A model generated the notes under the pieces. The model did not search any database. It saw only the letters and a list, made by a program, of their open reading frames with translations, and had not been told where the DNA came from. A program made the position numbers and the translations under genes. A DNA stretch of 64,000 nucleotides from Actinomyces faecalis. Lineage in GTDB: Bacteria; Actinomycetota; Actinomycetes; Actinomycetales; Actinomycetaceae. The DNA is taken from the NCBI RefSeq assembly GCF_013184985.2, contig NZ_CP063418.1, forward strand, positions 62,001 to 126,000. The letters are read 5' to 3'. Position 1 is the first letter of the stretch; the number at the start of each line of letters is the position of its first letter. Positions 44,325-53,270 of this stretch are shown here, in pieces.

Positions 44325-45218
44325 GTGACTACGTCGATGCCTCAGCAGCCGCATCCGGACCAGAGCGCCGAGCAGAGGGTCGCCGTCGTCATCCCGGCCA
44401 AGGACGAGGCTGAGCGCATCGCCGCCACCGTCCGCGCCTGCCGGGCGATTCCGCGCGTTGACCTCGTGGTGGTCGTGGATGACGGCTCGACCGACTCCAC
44501 GCAGGACCACGCACGGGCGGCCGGTGCGGTCACGGTGCGTCACTCCGTGACCCGCGGCAAGGCATCAGCCCTGGAGACCGGCGCCTCGATCGTGGGCATG
44601 CGTGACTACGTCGACGGTCCCTCTCGTCTCCTTCTCTTTATCGATGCGGACCTCGGGGACTCGGCGGCCTGCTGCGCCGACCTCGTGGCCCCCGTGATCG
44701 ACGGCGTGGCCGACATGTCCATCGCGGTTCCGCCCAGGCAGGCGGGCGCAGGTGGGCGTGGCCGCGTGGTGCGGGCTGCCCGCACGGCGATCGCCGCCGC
44801 CACCGGCTGGGCTCCTGTTGCGCCGTTGTCCGGACAGCGTTGCCTGAGCCGCCGGGCCTACGAGGCGGCGGCCCCCCTGGCCGAGGGCTGGGGCGTCGAG
44901 GTGGGGCTGAGTATCGACGTGCTGGTGGCGGGCCTGACGGTGATCGAGGTCCCCTGCGACATCACCCACCGGGTCACCGGCAACGACCGGGCCGGCACGC
45001 TGCATCGCGCGGCCCAGTACAAGGACGTCCTACGCACGATCGCTGTCCGCAAGGTCCGCCGACGCCGGGTGCCCGGCAAGGCGCTGGACGAGGACTCGAT
45101 CCGGTCTCAGTCCCCCTTCCACGCCTACCGGGCCTGGGACGGGAGGGGGGAGCCGGTCAGCGGGTCCCAGGGCGAGGACGGCGCCGACGGCGCCTCGCGG
45201 TCTCACTCAGAGGGCTAG
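44325..45218 (+). CDS. Family 2 glycosyltransferase
   Basis: A 297-residue GT-A enzyme beginning at GTG 44325. VAVVIPAKDEAERIAATV, VVVDDGSTDST and LLFIDADLGD (metal-binding D-x-D-like site) are GT2 motifs, and GQRCLSRRAYEAA contributes to the acceptor side as in polyprenyl-phosphate and glucosyl-phosphoglycerate synthases. No membrane helix is seen, so it acts in the cytosol or at the membrane surface. It faces the polytopic phosphatase-like gene end-to-end; a joint role in envelope glycans is possible but unproven. Confidence 0.82.
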   Translation: MTTSMPQQPHPDQSAEQRVAVVIPAKDEAERIAATVRACRAIPRVDLVVVVDDGSTDSTQDHARAAGAVTVRHSVTRGKASALETGASIVGMRDYVDGPSRLLLFIDADLGDSAACCADLVAPVIDGVADMSIAVPPRQAGAGGRGRVVRAARTAIAAATGWAPVAPLSGQRCLSRRAYEAAAPLAEGWGVEVGLSIDVLVAGLTVIEVPCDITHRVTGNDRAGTLHRAAQYKDVLRTIAVRKVRRRRVPGKALDEDSIRSQSPFHAYRAWDGRGEPVSGSQGEDGADGASRSHSEG

Positions 45219-45274
45219 GAGCACAGCGCACAGAGGTCCGGGGCCGCGACGTTCCAGAGGGGCGCGGCTGACCT

Positions 45275-47611
45275 TCAGCGCACGCGCGCCTGGAGCTCAG
45301 CCGTGACCAGGGCCAGCAGGAGCGGAGCCGCGCAGGCCAGGGACAGGCACGCCATCGAGAGCCCGGAGTCGTTGACGAGTACCTCTACCACGATGAGGGT
45401 GCCCAGGCCCTTGAGCGCTGGCGTCAACCATCGAGGGATCTCGCCAGCGGCCACCTCACCATCGGTGTCCGTCCGGGACTCGTGGGCCTCCAGCGTCTGC
45501 CGGCCGCTCTGCGGCTCGGGGAGGAGAAGGTTCGCGTAGCCGCTGGTGCCCTGGCGCCAGGCCACGACCTCCTGTCGCAGCCACCAGCCGGCTGCGCACG
45601 CGGCTACCACGCCGACGACCAGTGCGAGGACCGCTGCTCGGCTGGAGAGGAAGGGGGCCACGAGGGCCGTCAGCTTGCGCAGGATCGTCGTCGAGGCGGT
45701 GCCGTCCTGGAGCTGGTCGATGAAGTGGCCCATGTGCGTGTGCGACCCCAGCGAGCGGTCGACCAGCCCGAACAGGCCGGCGGCAGCCAGGGCGCCGACG
45801 CCGATCGACAACCACCGCTTCCAGCTGATCCTGCCGCCCACAAGGCTGGCGGTCAGGGCGGCGAGCGCCGCAGCCAGGGCGATCACTCCGCCCACGTCCG
45901 CCCCGGCCTGGGGCAGACCGTCCAGGGCCAGCGCCACGACCCCGGGCACCCCGACCCCCAGGTAGGCGGCGGTGCGTCGTAGACGGTGGGTCGGCTGGGC
46001 CTCGACGAAGGGGCTGACCCCCGCCGCCACGGCGATGACGAGGGCCGCGGCAGCCAGTGCGAAGGCCGTGTTCGACATCCCGTAGAAGCGTCCGGCGACG
46101 ACGGCGTCCATGCCCAGCATCCCGTTGAACCCGAGCCTGACCCCGGTGGCGCCGTCGGAGAGGATGAGGACGGCTACCCCCGCTGTCAGGACGAAGGCCG
46201 TCAAGAACAGCGGGGTCGGTACGCGGCTGGAGGGCGGCAGGCGCAGGCCGTGGACACCGAGGGGGCCAGGGCCGTGGCCCGGCTCGCGCGGGACCCGGGG
46301 TGGGCGGGGGCGGGCGGCCAGGAGCCGGTCCCGTACCGAGATGACGATGCTGCCCAGACCGTGAAGGAAGGCCACGGCGACCATGGCGGTCAGTGTCATG
46401 GTCAGCAGTGCGGCCGGGACAGCCGCCCGTCCTGGCGTGTCACCGTCGGCCCCGAGGCGCCACCACGGCACCACCATGCCCAACCAGGCGCCCAGGGGCA
46501 GGGCGCCGACGACCGTGGCCGCGACCCCGACCCCGTGGAGGTGCCGGCGACCGGCAGGGCCGCGCAGGCTGCGTGCGGCCAGAACGACCAGCACGGCTGC
46601 CGCGGCGATGATCGTGACGGATGCTGGCAGCGTGGTCCTCTGAGAGGCCTTGGCACGCAGGGCGCCGTCGACGAGCTCACGCACGCTCGCTGGCGCCTCA
46701 GGGGCGGGGCGTGCGGTCGGTCCGAGGGGCTCCAGGCTCGTGGCCCCGTCAGGCAGGGTGAGGGCCTGCCCGGTCATGGAGGTGGGGGCGGAGGCTCCGA
46801 GGGCAGCCAGCAGGGTCGGGGCGAGGTCGGTGAGCTGGACGAGACCGGCCTGGTGGGTGGAGGGGCTGGTGACCAGCCCCGTGCTACGGCCCGGGTGGCC
46901 GTGGGAGCCGGAGGGCAGGAGCAGCGCCTGCGGCTCGCCGTCGGCAGAGGTGAGAGAGACGACGACGAGGCGCGCTGGCTGGTCGGAGGCTGCCAGGGCC
47001 CGCAGGTCCGAGGACAGGGTCTGGGCCGCAGCAGCTGCTCCGTGACGGGTGGCGTCGACGACCGTCAGGTCGGCCAGGCCCTTGAGCTCATCGAGGGAGT
47101 CGGCCGCGTGCGGGGCCTCTCTGGTGGGAGAGGTCAGGGCGAGGACCGCGCCGTCTCCGACTGCGGCTGTCGTGAGCCCGGCGGAGGCGAGGGAGTCAGC
47201 CAGGGCGCCGGGTACGGCACCGTAGCCAGCGGCCTGGGAGGAGCGGACGGCCTGGTGCCAGGTGGCAGGCCAGGTGCAGTCCGGTCCCGGCTCGACGGCG
47301 CGTGTTCGCGCACCGGCCCCCAGGGACAGCCAGGCGTCCGCCTCACAGGTTCCCGCGGTGCGCGTGACGAGGTTGGCGGGGGCGCCGGATGCCGCCAGGC
47401 GCATGAGGTCCTGGGAGGCCTCGTCCTCACCCCGGACGATGGTGGCCCAGCTCAGGTCCGTGGTGGCCAGTACGACCAGGGGGGTGCGCTGGCGCTCCTG
47501 GCCAGAGGCGGAACCTGCCATCGCCCCCACCATGCCGATGACGGTCAGGAGCACGATCGCGTAGACGACGCTACGGGTGAAGCGCTGTCGCGGAGACGGG
47601 TTCGGACTCAC
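45275..47611 (-). CDS. Polytopic membrane protein with extracytoplasmic phosphatase-like domain
   Basis: About 778 residues from GTG 47611; the ATG at 47623 is part of a likely TATGCT promoter box. A signal anchor (VVYAIVLLTVIGMVGAMAG) is followed by about 280 extracytoplasmic residues. VVLATTDLSW and LVQLTDLAPTLLAALG resemble the alkaline-phosphatase/sulfatase fold, though the usual nucleophile and full metal set are not obvious. About ten helices and a polar C-terminal part follow. Similar proteins of unknown role occur in Actinobacteria. The hypothesis of a phosphodiesterase or transferase in envelope polymer synthesis is inference. Confidence 0.6.
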   Translation of the reverse strand: MSPNPSPRQRFTRSVVYAIVLLTVIGMVGAMAGSASGQERQRTPLVVLATTDLSWATIVRGEDEASQDLMRLAASGAPANLVTRTAGTCEADAWLSLGAGARTRAVEPGPDCTWPATWHQAVRSSQAAGYGAVPGALADSLASAGLTTAAVGDGAVLALTSPTREAPHAADSLDELKGLADLTVVDATRHGAAAAAQTLSSDLRALAASDQPARLVVVSLTSADGEPQALLLPSGSHGHPGRSTGLVTSPSTHQAGLVQLTDLAPTLLAALGASAPTSMTGQALTLPDGATSLEPLGPTARPAPEAPASVRELVDGALRAKASQRTTLPASVTIIAAAAVLVVLAARSLRGPAGRRHLHGVGVAATVVGALPLGAWLGMVVPWWRLGADGDTPGRAAVPAALLTMTLTAMVAVAFLHGLGSIVISVRDRLLAARPRPPRVPREPGHGPGPLGVHGLRLPPSSRVPTPLFLTAFVLTAGVAVLILSDGATGVRLGFNGMLGMDAVVAGRFYGMSNTAFALAAAALVIAVAAGVSPFVEAQPTHRLRRTAAYLGVGVPGVVALALDGLPQAGADVGGVIALAAALAALTASLVGGRISWKRWLSIGVGALAAAGLFGLVDRSLGSHTHMGHFIDQLQDGTASTTILRKLTALVAPFLSSRAAVLALVVGVVAACAAGWWLRQEVVAWRQGTSGYANLLLPEPQSGRQTLEAHESRTDTDGEVAAGEIPRWLTPALKGLGTLIVVEVLVNDSGLSMACLSLACAAPLLLALVTAELQARVR

Positions 47612-47618
47612 GTGAGAC

Positions 47619-47624
47619 AGCATA
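47619..47624 (-). promoter_or_regulatory. -10 box TATGCT, leaderless
   Basis: Minus-strand TATGCT 7 nt before the GTG at 47611; its ATG would otherwise be read as an alternative start. Confidence 0.45.
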
Positions 47625-47768
47625 GGAGGGCCTTCGTACGGCGCTGCCGGAGGGCAAGGGAAGCAGGAACCGCAGGTTCACTGCTACTAGTCCCCGCAAC
47701 GGCGCGGAAAGACTGGGCCGCCTGGTGGTCCAGCCAGGTCCTTGTCCTCCCGGCGCGCCACGCTCGCC

Positions 47769-48665
47769 TCAGGCGTAGCGCCGGGCGACCTGCTCGGCCT
47801 GGACTCCGTAGCCGCCACCGAAGAGGAAGACGTGGATCATCAGCATGTGAAGCTGGTGGAGCCCCACACGCTCCCGCCACCCCGCCGCCAGCGGCGAGAC
47901 CTCGTCATAGGCCGCCACGATCCGCTCCAGGTAGGGCTGGCCGAAGACCCCGAGAGCCGCCAGGTCCGTCTCGGCGTGCGCGCCGTGGGCCATGGGGTCG
48001 ATGAGGACCCCGACGACGTCGACGCGGCCGTCTCCCGCTACCTCCGTGGCTGGCACCCACAGGACGTTACCCGTCCACAGGTCACCGTGCGTGCGGGCGA
48101 CGGCGGTCCTTGCGCCGCGCTCGCGCGCCGCCTGGACCGTGAGCGCCGGCTGGTCGGAGTCAAGGTCGCCGTCGACCAGGCGAGAGCACACCCGCTCCAG
48201 CAGGGTGGCTCCGGAGCGAGTCAGTGAGCCGTTGTCCCGGCCTGGCTGGATGTAGGGAACGATCCGGTCCTCGGCGTAGAAGCGTCCCCACGACCGCGAG
48301 GGGGCGTCACCGGGTTCGGGGGCGTGCGGGCGCAGCCGGATGTCGGAGCGGCCCATCCTGGTGCGACCGTCCCACCCGGGAGGAGCGGCGCCGAAGGCGG
48401 GCGCACCGGCCGCGTGGGTGAGGGCCAGGCGTCGCCCGAACGCCTCCGCGGCGCGAGCGGTGACCCCGACGTCAGTCAGTCGCGGCTCCTCCAGCCAGCC
48501 CGGGCCCGTGCGTACCGGCACGACCGCTGCTCCGCCGTCGTCCATCGCCTCGGCCAGCCAGTGCAGTCCCTGAGCCTCCAGGGCTGTGGCGCCGGGGCTC
48601 TCGTCGTGCTTGCGGACCAGGGGGCCGGTCCAGGCCTGGGACGGTGACGGTGCCGAGGTGCTCAC
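47769..48665 (-). CDS. Fructosamine kinase family protein
   Basis: A 298-residue kinase; GTG 48665 with AGGA near -10 is chosen, since the ATG at 48695 falls in the pheA promoter region. THGDLWTGNVLWVP is the catalytic loop and LIDPMAHGAHAETDLAAL the metal-binding loop of the fructosamine-3-kinase fold (PF03881). GRFYAEDRIVPYIQ occurs in the family. It likely phosphorylates ribulosamines or fructosamines so glycated amines break down. It diverges from pheA with 50 bp between the starts. Confidence 0.85.
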   Translation of the reverse strand: MSTSAPSPSQAWTGPLVRKHDESPGATALEAQGLHWLAEAMDDGGAAVVPVRTGPGWLEEPRLTDVGVTARAAEAFGRRLALTHAAGAPAFGAAPPGWDGRTRMGRSDIRLRPHAPEPGDAPSRSWGRFYAEDRIVPYIQPGRDNGSLTRSGATLLERVCSRLVDGDLDSDQPALTVQAARERGARTAVARTHGDLWTGNVLWVPATEVAGDGRVDVVGVLIDPMAHGAHAETDLAALGVFGQPYLERIVAAYDEVSPLAAGWRERVGLHQLHMLMIHVFLFGGGYGVQAEQVARRYA

Positions 48666-48702
48666 CCTGCAATCCTGGCACGGCCCGGGCTGCAACGGCC
48701 GA

Positions 48703-48708
48703 TACCCT
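48703..48708 (+). promoter_or_regulatory. -10 box TACCCT of pheA, leaderless
   Basis: TACCCT ends 7 nt before the pheA ATG at 48716. Confidence 0.55.
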
Positions 48709-48715
48709 TCACGCT

Positions 48716-49678
48716 ATGACGACCTCGACCACCGCCCCGACCTGGTCCTTCCTCGGTCCCACCGGAACCTTCTGCGAGATGGCCCTGCGCCAGGTGGCCC
48801 CGGGAGAGATCGCCCTGGACCCGTGCCAGGACGTGCCTACGGCGCTGGACCGCGTCCGTGACCGCACGGTCGAGGCTGCCGTGGTACCGATCGAGAACAG
48901 CGTCGAGGGTGGGGTCAACGCCACCCTGGACAACCTCGTGGCCGGGGCTCCCCTCGTGATCGCCGCCGAGGTCGCGGTACCCATCACCTTCGTGCTGGCC
49001 GGGCTGGAGGGGACGAGGCTGGAGGAGGTACGTGGCATCTCCACCCACCCCCACGCCTGGGCCCAGTGCCGTGGCTGGGTCCACACCCACCTGCCCGAGG
49101 CGGTGTACGTGGCCGGGACGTCGACCTCGGCGCCGGCCAAGGCCCTGGCGGCAGCCGGCCCTGAGCAGGCGGCCGCGCTCGGCTACCAGGCCGTGCTGTG
49201 CAACCCCCTGGCGGCCGAGCAGTACGGGCTGACGGTGCTGGCCGGGGGCGTGGCGGACAATCCTGGCGCGGTCACCCGCTTCGTCAAGGTCGCCCGGCCC
49301 GGACGCGTGGGGGAACCGACCGGCGCGGACAAGACCACCCTCCAGGTCCAGCTGCCCCACAACCGTTCCGGTGCGCTGCTGGACATGCTGGAGCAGTTCT
49401 CCGCCCGAGGCATCAACCTCTCGCGCATCGAGTCCCGCCCGGTGGGTGACGCGCTGGGGCGCTACCGCTTCTCGATCGACGTCGAGGGCCACATCCGTGA
49501 GGAGAGGGTGCAGGCCGCCCTGATCGGCCTGCACCGTACCTGTCCCCAGGTGCGCTTCCTGGGCTCCTACCCCCGTCTGGACGCCCGTCCCGTCGTGGTC
49601 CCGGCGGGCACGAGCGACAAGGACTTCGTGGTGGCTCGTTCCTGGGTCGCTGACGTGCTGGAGGGACGCACCCTCTGA
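48716..49678 (+). CDS. pheA: Prephenate dehydratase
   Basis: A 320-residue single-function enzyme. SFLGPTGTFCEMAL opens the prephenate dehydratase domain, VVPIENSVEGGVNATLDNL and ADNPGAVTRFVKV supply substrate contacts, and the ACT domain at about residues 200-280 has SRIESRP, the phenylalanine-binding motif. It makes phenylpyruvate, the substrate of an aromatic aminotransferase such as the one at 30.2 kb. No chorismate mutase domain is present. Feedback inhibition by phenylalanine is expected from the ACT domain. Confidence 0.93.
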   Translation: MTTSTTAPTWSFLGPTGTFCEMALRQVAPGEIALDPCQDVPTALDRVRDRTVEAAVVPIENSVEGGVNATLDNLVAGAPLVIAAEVAVPITFVLAGLEGTRLEEVRGISTHPHAWAQCRGWVHTHLPEAVYVAGTSTSAPAKALAAAGPEQAAALGYQAVLCNPLAAEQYGLTVLAGGVADNPGAVTRFVKVARPGRVGEPTGADKTTLQVQLPHNRSGALLDMLEQFSARGINLSRIESRPVGDALGRYRFSIDVEGHIREERVQAALIGLHRTCPQVRFLGSYPRLDARPVVVPAGTSDKDFVVARSWVADVLEGRTL

Positions 49679-49706
49679 GACCCGGCCGGCTCGCAGCCGG
49701 TGACGC

Positions 49707-50816
49707 TCAGCGGCGGATGAGGACGGCCCCGGCCTCCAGCCGCACCCGGACCTGACGGGTGGGCGGCAGGAGCTCGCCGTCCACCTCCACCATCGCCGGC
49801 TGGCTCAGGTGAACGACGACGTCGTTCCCGCGCCCTAGGACCACGCGCCCGAGCGCGCGACGCGGGTCGGAGTAGCGCGCGGCGAAGGGTGGCAGCACCT
49901 GGCGGGCCAGGGAGGTCCAGCCGGCCAGCCCGCCGACGGTGTCGATAGCGGCCACGTCCAGGACGCCGTCGTCCATCGCGGCTTGGGGCAGAAGCGTGAT
50001 ACCGGCAGGAAGGCGACCGCCGTTGCTGATGAGCAGGCAGCGGGCGGTCAGACGCTCCAGGTGGCGCGCGGAGCCGACCCCGTGATGGCGTCGGCTCTGA
50101 GAGGGACGGCGTCCGCCGTGAGAGGTGGTCTGATCATGAGGTGCGCTGGTCTCCTCCAGGCTCAGCAGCATGTCGAGGCGTGGCGACCACAGGTTCTTGA
50201 AGGCGGCTAGCACGTAGGCGCCCCACTTCAGGCGTGACTTGAGCGCGGGGCGGGTCGAGGCGACCAGGCCGGCGTCGAAGCCGATGCCCGTGACCACGAG
50301 GCAGGCGTGCTCGGAACCGAGCGTCGGGCGCGCCCAGCCGTGCGGCGGGGCGGGCTGGTCGTGGTCTGGCGCGGGGTCGGTGCTCACCCACGCCAGGTCG
50401 GTGGGCGCGGCCCCTCCGGAGACGGCTGCGGTCATGAGTGCCGGCAGGTTCCCGACCGGCAGGCCGAGGTTGCGGGCGGCGAGGTTGGCGGTGCCCAGGG
50501 GCATGATCCCGAGCTCGGTCGGCGTGCCTGCCAGCCCCGCGGCGACGGCGCGCACGGTGCCGTCGCCGCCGACGGCGACCACGAGCCTGGCTCCGGAGGC
50601 GACTGCCAGGCGTGCCTGCGTGGCCCCGGGCTCGCGGGGTGTGGTCTCCAGCCACAAGGGCTCGTGGTAGCCGGCCGCCTGCAGGGCCTGGTCGAGGGCG
50701 GTGCGCAGGCCTGGGGTGACGGCTGGTTTGGAGGGATTGACGACGACGCAGGCCAGCCCGGCGCGGGAGGGCGCCGGGCTGGTGGAGGCGGGAGGTAGCC
50801 CGCCGGGCTGCGTCAT
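49707..50816 (-). CDS. Diacylglycerol/sphingosine kinase family lipid kinase
   Basis: A 369-residue protein of the DAGK catalytic superfamily. VVVNPSKPAV and VVAVGGDGTVRAVAAGL (nucleotide loop GGDGT) are followed by GIMPLGTANLAARNLGLP, the second family signature, and a C-terminal beta-sandwich. It phosphorylates a lipid alcohol; the family also contains phosphatidylinositol-type and undecaprenol-unrelated members, so the lipid is not determined. A basic insert (GGRRPSQSRRHHG, near residue 235) is unusual. The gene starts 9 bp after the oxyR stop and probably has its own leaderless promoter. Confidence 0.82.
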   Translation of the reverse strand: MTQPGGLPPASTSPAPSRAGLACVVVNPSKPAVTPGLRTALDQALQAAGYHEPLWLETTPREPGATQARLAVASGARLVVAVGGDGTVRAVAAGLAGTPTELGIMPLGTANLAARNLGLPVGNLPALMTAAVSGGAAPTDLAWVSTDPAPDHDQPAPPHGWARPTLGSEHACLVVTGIGFDAGLVASTRPALKSRLKWGAYVLAAFKNLWSPRLDMLLSLEETSAPHDQTTSHGGRRPSQSRRHHGVGSARHLERLTARCLLISNGGRLPAGITLLPQAAMDDGVLDVAAIDTVGGLAGWTSLARQVLPPFAARYSDPRRALGRVVLGRGNDVVVHLSQPAMVEVDGELLPPTRQVRVRLEAGAVLIRR

Positions 50817-50822
50817 GGAGTG

Positions 50823-50828
50823 AGGCTA
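50823..50828 (-). promoter_or_regulatory. -10 box TAGCCT, contains oxyR stop codon
   Basis: TAGCCT 6 nt before the lipid kinase ATG; the TAG is the oxyR stop. Confidence 0.55.
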
Positions 50829-51770
50829 CCGGGCCCCGCCGGGCGTGACCGGGGTCAGTGGCAGGCCGGCGTCACGGGCCAGGCCCGTGATGGTACGTGC
50901 GAGCTGGGTGAAGTCGGCGCCGCGAGAGGAGGAGGTGCGATAGACCAGGCCCATCCGGCGCACGGCGTTGACGTCGCCGAAGCGGGCCACGCCGTGCGGG
51001 ACGCCTCCCAGCATCTGCAACGCGCCCTCGGGAAGGACGGTGACGCCGACGTTGTGGGAGACCATCTGGACCACGGTCAGCAGTGTCGTGGCGACGGCGA
51101 TAGGCGGGTTGGAGCCGTAACGCTGGCACAGGGCCAGGGTCTGGTCGCGCAGGCAGTTGCCCTCGTCCAGCAGGAGCAGCTGCTGGTTGTCGAGCTCGAC
51201 GGGGGAGACGTCGTGACGTCCGTCCCAGGAGTGGCTGGGCGGGACGAGGATGACGAGCGGCTCGTCATACATCGGGATGACGGAAGTGCGGTGGGTGTCG
51301 ATATCGACGTCGATGGCGAGGACAGCGGCGTCAAGGCGGCCCTGACCCAGCAGGTCGAGCAGGTCTCCGGTGACCATCTCACGTAGCTCGGGCTGGAGCT
51401 GGGGGATCTCCTGAGGCAGGTCGTCGATGACGACGGGGGCCAGGTAGGGGGCGAGGGTCGGGATCATGCCCAGGCGCATCGCGCCGCTCAGGGCTGCACC
51501 CTGGGTGGTGACGGCCTCGCTGAAGGACTCGGCGGCGAGGACGGCCTCGCGGGCGTAGGGCAGGAGCGTCTCGCCCAGGGGGGTGACCAGGACCCTGCGT
51601 GTCGTGCGCTCGACCAGCTCGCCGCCCACGCGCCGCTCCAGCGCCGTGATGGCCTGGGAGAGGCTGGGCTGGCTGACGCCGAGCGTGACTGCAGCCTCAC
51701 CGAAGTGCTGGTGGTCGCACAGGGCGACGAAGGCGCGCAGCTGCGAGAAGGAGGGGAGAGAAGTGGTCAT
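50826..51770 (-). CDS. oxyR: Hydrogen-peroxide sensor OxyR (LysR family)
   Basis: A 314-residue LysR regulator; start at ATG 51770, since the longer frame to 51881 crosses the AT-rich promoter. Residues 6-60 form the winged helix (FGEAAVTLGVSQPSLSQAI). LLLLDEGNCLRDQTLALC places two cysteines nine residues apart, as in the redox disulfide loop of E. coli OxyR (Cys199/Cys208). That is the reason for the gene name. It should activate peroxide defence; no katA or ahpCF gene is in the window. An ATTAATAG/CTATTAAT palindrome upstream is a likely autoregulatory site. Confidence 0.88.
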   Translation of the reverse strand: MTTSLPSFSQLRAFVALCDHQHFGEAAVTLGVSQPSLSQAITALERRVGGELVERTTRRVLVTPLGETLLPYAREAVLAAESFSEAVTTQGAALSGAMRLGMIPTLAPYLAPVVIDDLPQEIPQLQPELREMVTGDLLDLLGQGRLDAAVLAIDVDIDTHRTSVIPMYDEPLVILVPPSHSWDGRHDVSPVELDNQQLLLLDEGNCLRDQTLALCQRYGSNPPIAVATTLLTVVQMVSHNVGVTVLPEGALQMLGGVPHGVARFGDVNAVRRMGLVYRTSSSRGADFTQLARTITGLARDAGLPLTPVTPGGAR

Positions 51771-51834
51771 GGCTGTCCTGGTGCTGAGGGTGACCGGGTC
51801 TGACGAGACCGAGGGGTTCTGCTTGTCGATCGCG

Positions 51835-51854
51835 ATTAATAGATCGCTATTAAT
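51835..51854. promoter_or_regulatory. LysR/OxyR-type palindromic site in AT-rich island
   Basis: ATTAATAG-ATCG-CTATTAAT, perfect 8-bp arms, 65-84 bp upstream of oxyR and 136-155 bp upstream of serS. The AT-richness stands out in this genome. Spacing differs from the E. coli ATAG-N7-CTAT OxyR motif. Confidence 0.55.
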
Positions 51855-51976
51855 TATATGGCATCGATTGGCGCACGCCAAAGCCGCTCACTATCAGTGA
51901 CGATGATCTCGTGCCGGCTCGGCGCCTGGCTCGTCTGCCGGTACGGGCGCCTCGGCGCCCTGAGAGGGCCGCTGGC

Positions 51977-51982
51977 TACACT
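51977..51982 (+). promoter_or_regulatory. -10 box TACACT of serS, leaderless
   Basis: TACACT ends 7 nt before the serS ATG at 51990. Confidence 0.55.
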
Positions 51983-51989
51983 CGGACTC

Positions 51990-53264
51990 ATGATCGACCT
52001 GCGCGACCTCCGCGAGAACCCAGAGCGTTACCGTGACAGCCAGCGAGCACGAGGCGCCGACGTCGACCTTGTCGACCGCATCATCGTCGCTGACGAGGCC
52101 CGTCGTAGCACGCTCGCCACCTTCGAGTCGCTGCGGGCGGAGCAGAAGGTCGTCTCTCGGTCCGTCGGTCAGGCCTCCTCCCCCGAGGAGCGCGAGGCCG
52201 CTCTGGCTAGCGCTAAGGACCTTGCGGAGCGCGTGCGTGGCGCGCAGGCCCAGTCCGAGGAGGCCGCCTCCACCCTGGACGAGCTGGCCCACCAGTTCCA
52301 GAACGTCATCGAGGGCGCGCCCTGCGGGGGTGAGGAGGACTACGTGGTGCTGCGCCACGAGGGTCCGACCCCGCGCGACTTCACGGCCGAGGGCTTTGAG
52401 CCGGCTGACCACCTGGCCCTGGGCGAGGGCCTGGACGTCATTGACACCACGCGGGGTGCCAAGGTCTCCGGATCGCGCTTCTACTACCTCAAGGGTGCGG
52501 GCATGCGCCTGGAGCTGGCGCTGATGACCGCGGCGCTGGACAAGGCGACCGAGCACGGCTTCGTGCCGATGACGACGCCGACCCTCGTCTCCCCGCAGGT
52601 CATGGGCGGCACCGGCTTCCTCGGTCTGCACTCGGACGAGATCTACTACCTGCCTGCCGACGACCTCTACCTCACTGGGACCTCCGAGGTAGCGCTGGCC
52701 GGCTACCACACCGACGAGATCCTGGACCTGGAGGACGGTCCCAAGCGTTACCTGGGCTGGTCCACCTGCTACCGACGTGAGGCGGGAGCCGCAGGAAAGG
52801 ACACTCGCGGCATCATCCGCGTCCACCAGTTCAACAAGGCGGAGATGTTCGCCTACGTGCGTCCCGAGGACGCCGCGGCCGAGCACGAGCGCCTGCTGGC
52901 CATGGAGGAGGAGATGCTCCACCTCGTCGGTCTGCCCTACCGCGTCATCGACACCGCGGCCGGGGACCTGGGGTCCTCTGCGGCCCGCAAGTTCGACTGC
53001 GAGGCCTGGCTACCCACACAGAACCGCTGGATGGAGGTCACCTCGACCTCGAACTGCACGACCTACCAGGCGCGCCGCCTGCAGATCCGTGAGCGCCGCG
53101 ACGGCCGGACCTCACCGGTCGCGACCCTCAACGGGACGCTGGCCACCACTCGCTGGATCGTGGCGCTGCTGGAGAACAACCAGCAGGCTGACGGCACCGT
53201 CGTCGTGCCCGAGGGGCTGCGTCCCTACATGGGTGGCCTCGAGGTCATCACCCCGCGCTCCTAA
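51990..53264 (+). CDS. serS: Seryl-tRNA synthetase
   Basis: A 424-residue class II synthetase; ATG 51990 starts [15 protein letters not shown], the standard N-terminus. Residues about 30-105 form the coiled-coil tRNA-binding arm. [34 protein letters not shown] (motif 2) and [18 protein letters not shown] (motif 3) make up the active site. It charges tRNA-Ser. It heads an apparent three-gene operon with a HAD phosphatase 6 bp downstream and a lipoprotein overlapping that gene. TACACT 7 nt upstream indicates a leaderless transcript. Confidence 0.96.
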   Translation: MIDLRDLRENPERYRDSQRARGADVDLVDRIIVADEARRSTLATFESLRAEQKVVSRSVGQASSPEEREAALASAKDLAERVRGAQAQSEEAASTLDELAHQFQNVIEGAPCGGEEDYVVLRHEGPTPRDFTAEGFEPADHLALGEGLDVIDTTRGAKVSGSRFYYLKGAGMRLELALMTAALDKATEHGFVPMTTPTLVSPQVMGGTGFLGLHSDEIYYLPADDLYLTGTSEVALAGYHTDEILDLEDGPKRYLGWSTCYRREAGAAGKDTRGIIRVHQFNKAEMFAYVRPEDAAAEHERLLAMEEEMLHLVGLPYRVIDTAAGDLGSSAARKFDCEAWLPTQNRWMEVTSTSNCTTYQARRLQIRERRDGRTSPVATLNGTLATTRWIVALLENNQQADGTVVVPEGLRPYMGGLEVITPRS

Positions 53265-53270
53265 GGGACG

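Noticed and set aside
45986..48004. 672-codon open frame on the plus strand
   Set aside because: Antisense to the polytopic phosphatase-like gene and the fructosamine kinase gene; composition is Gly/Arg/Asp low-complexity typical of GC-rich shadow frames.
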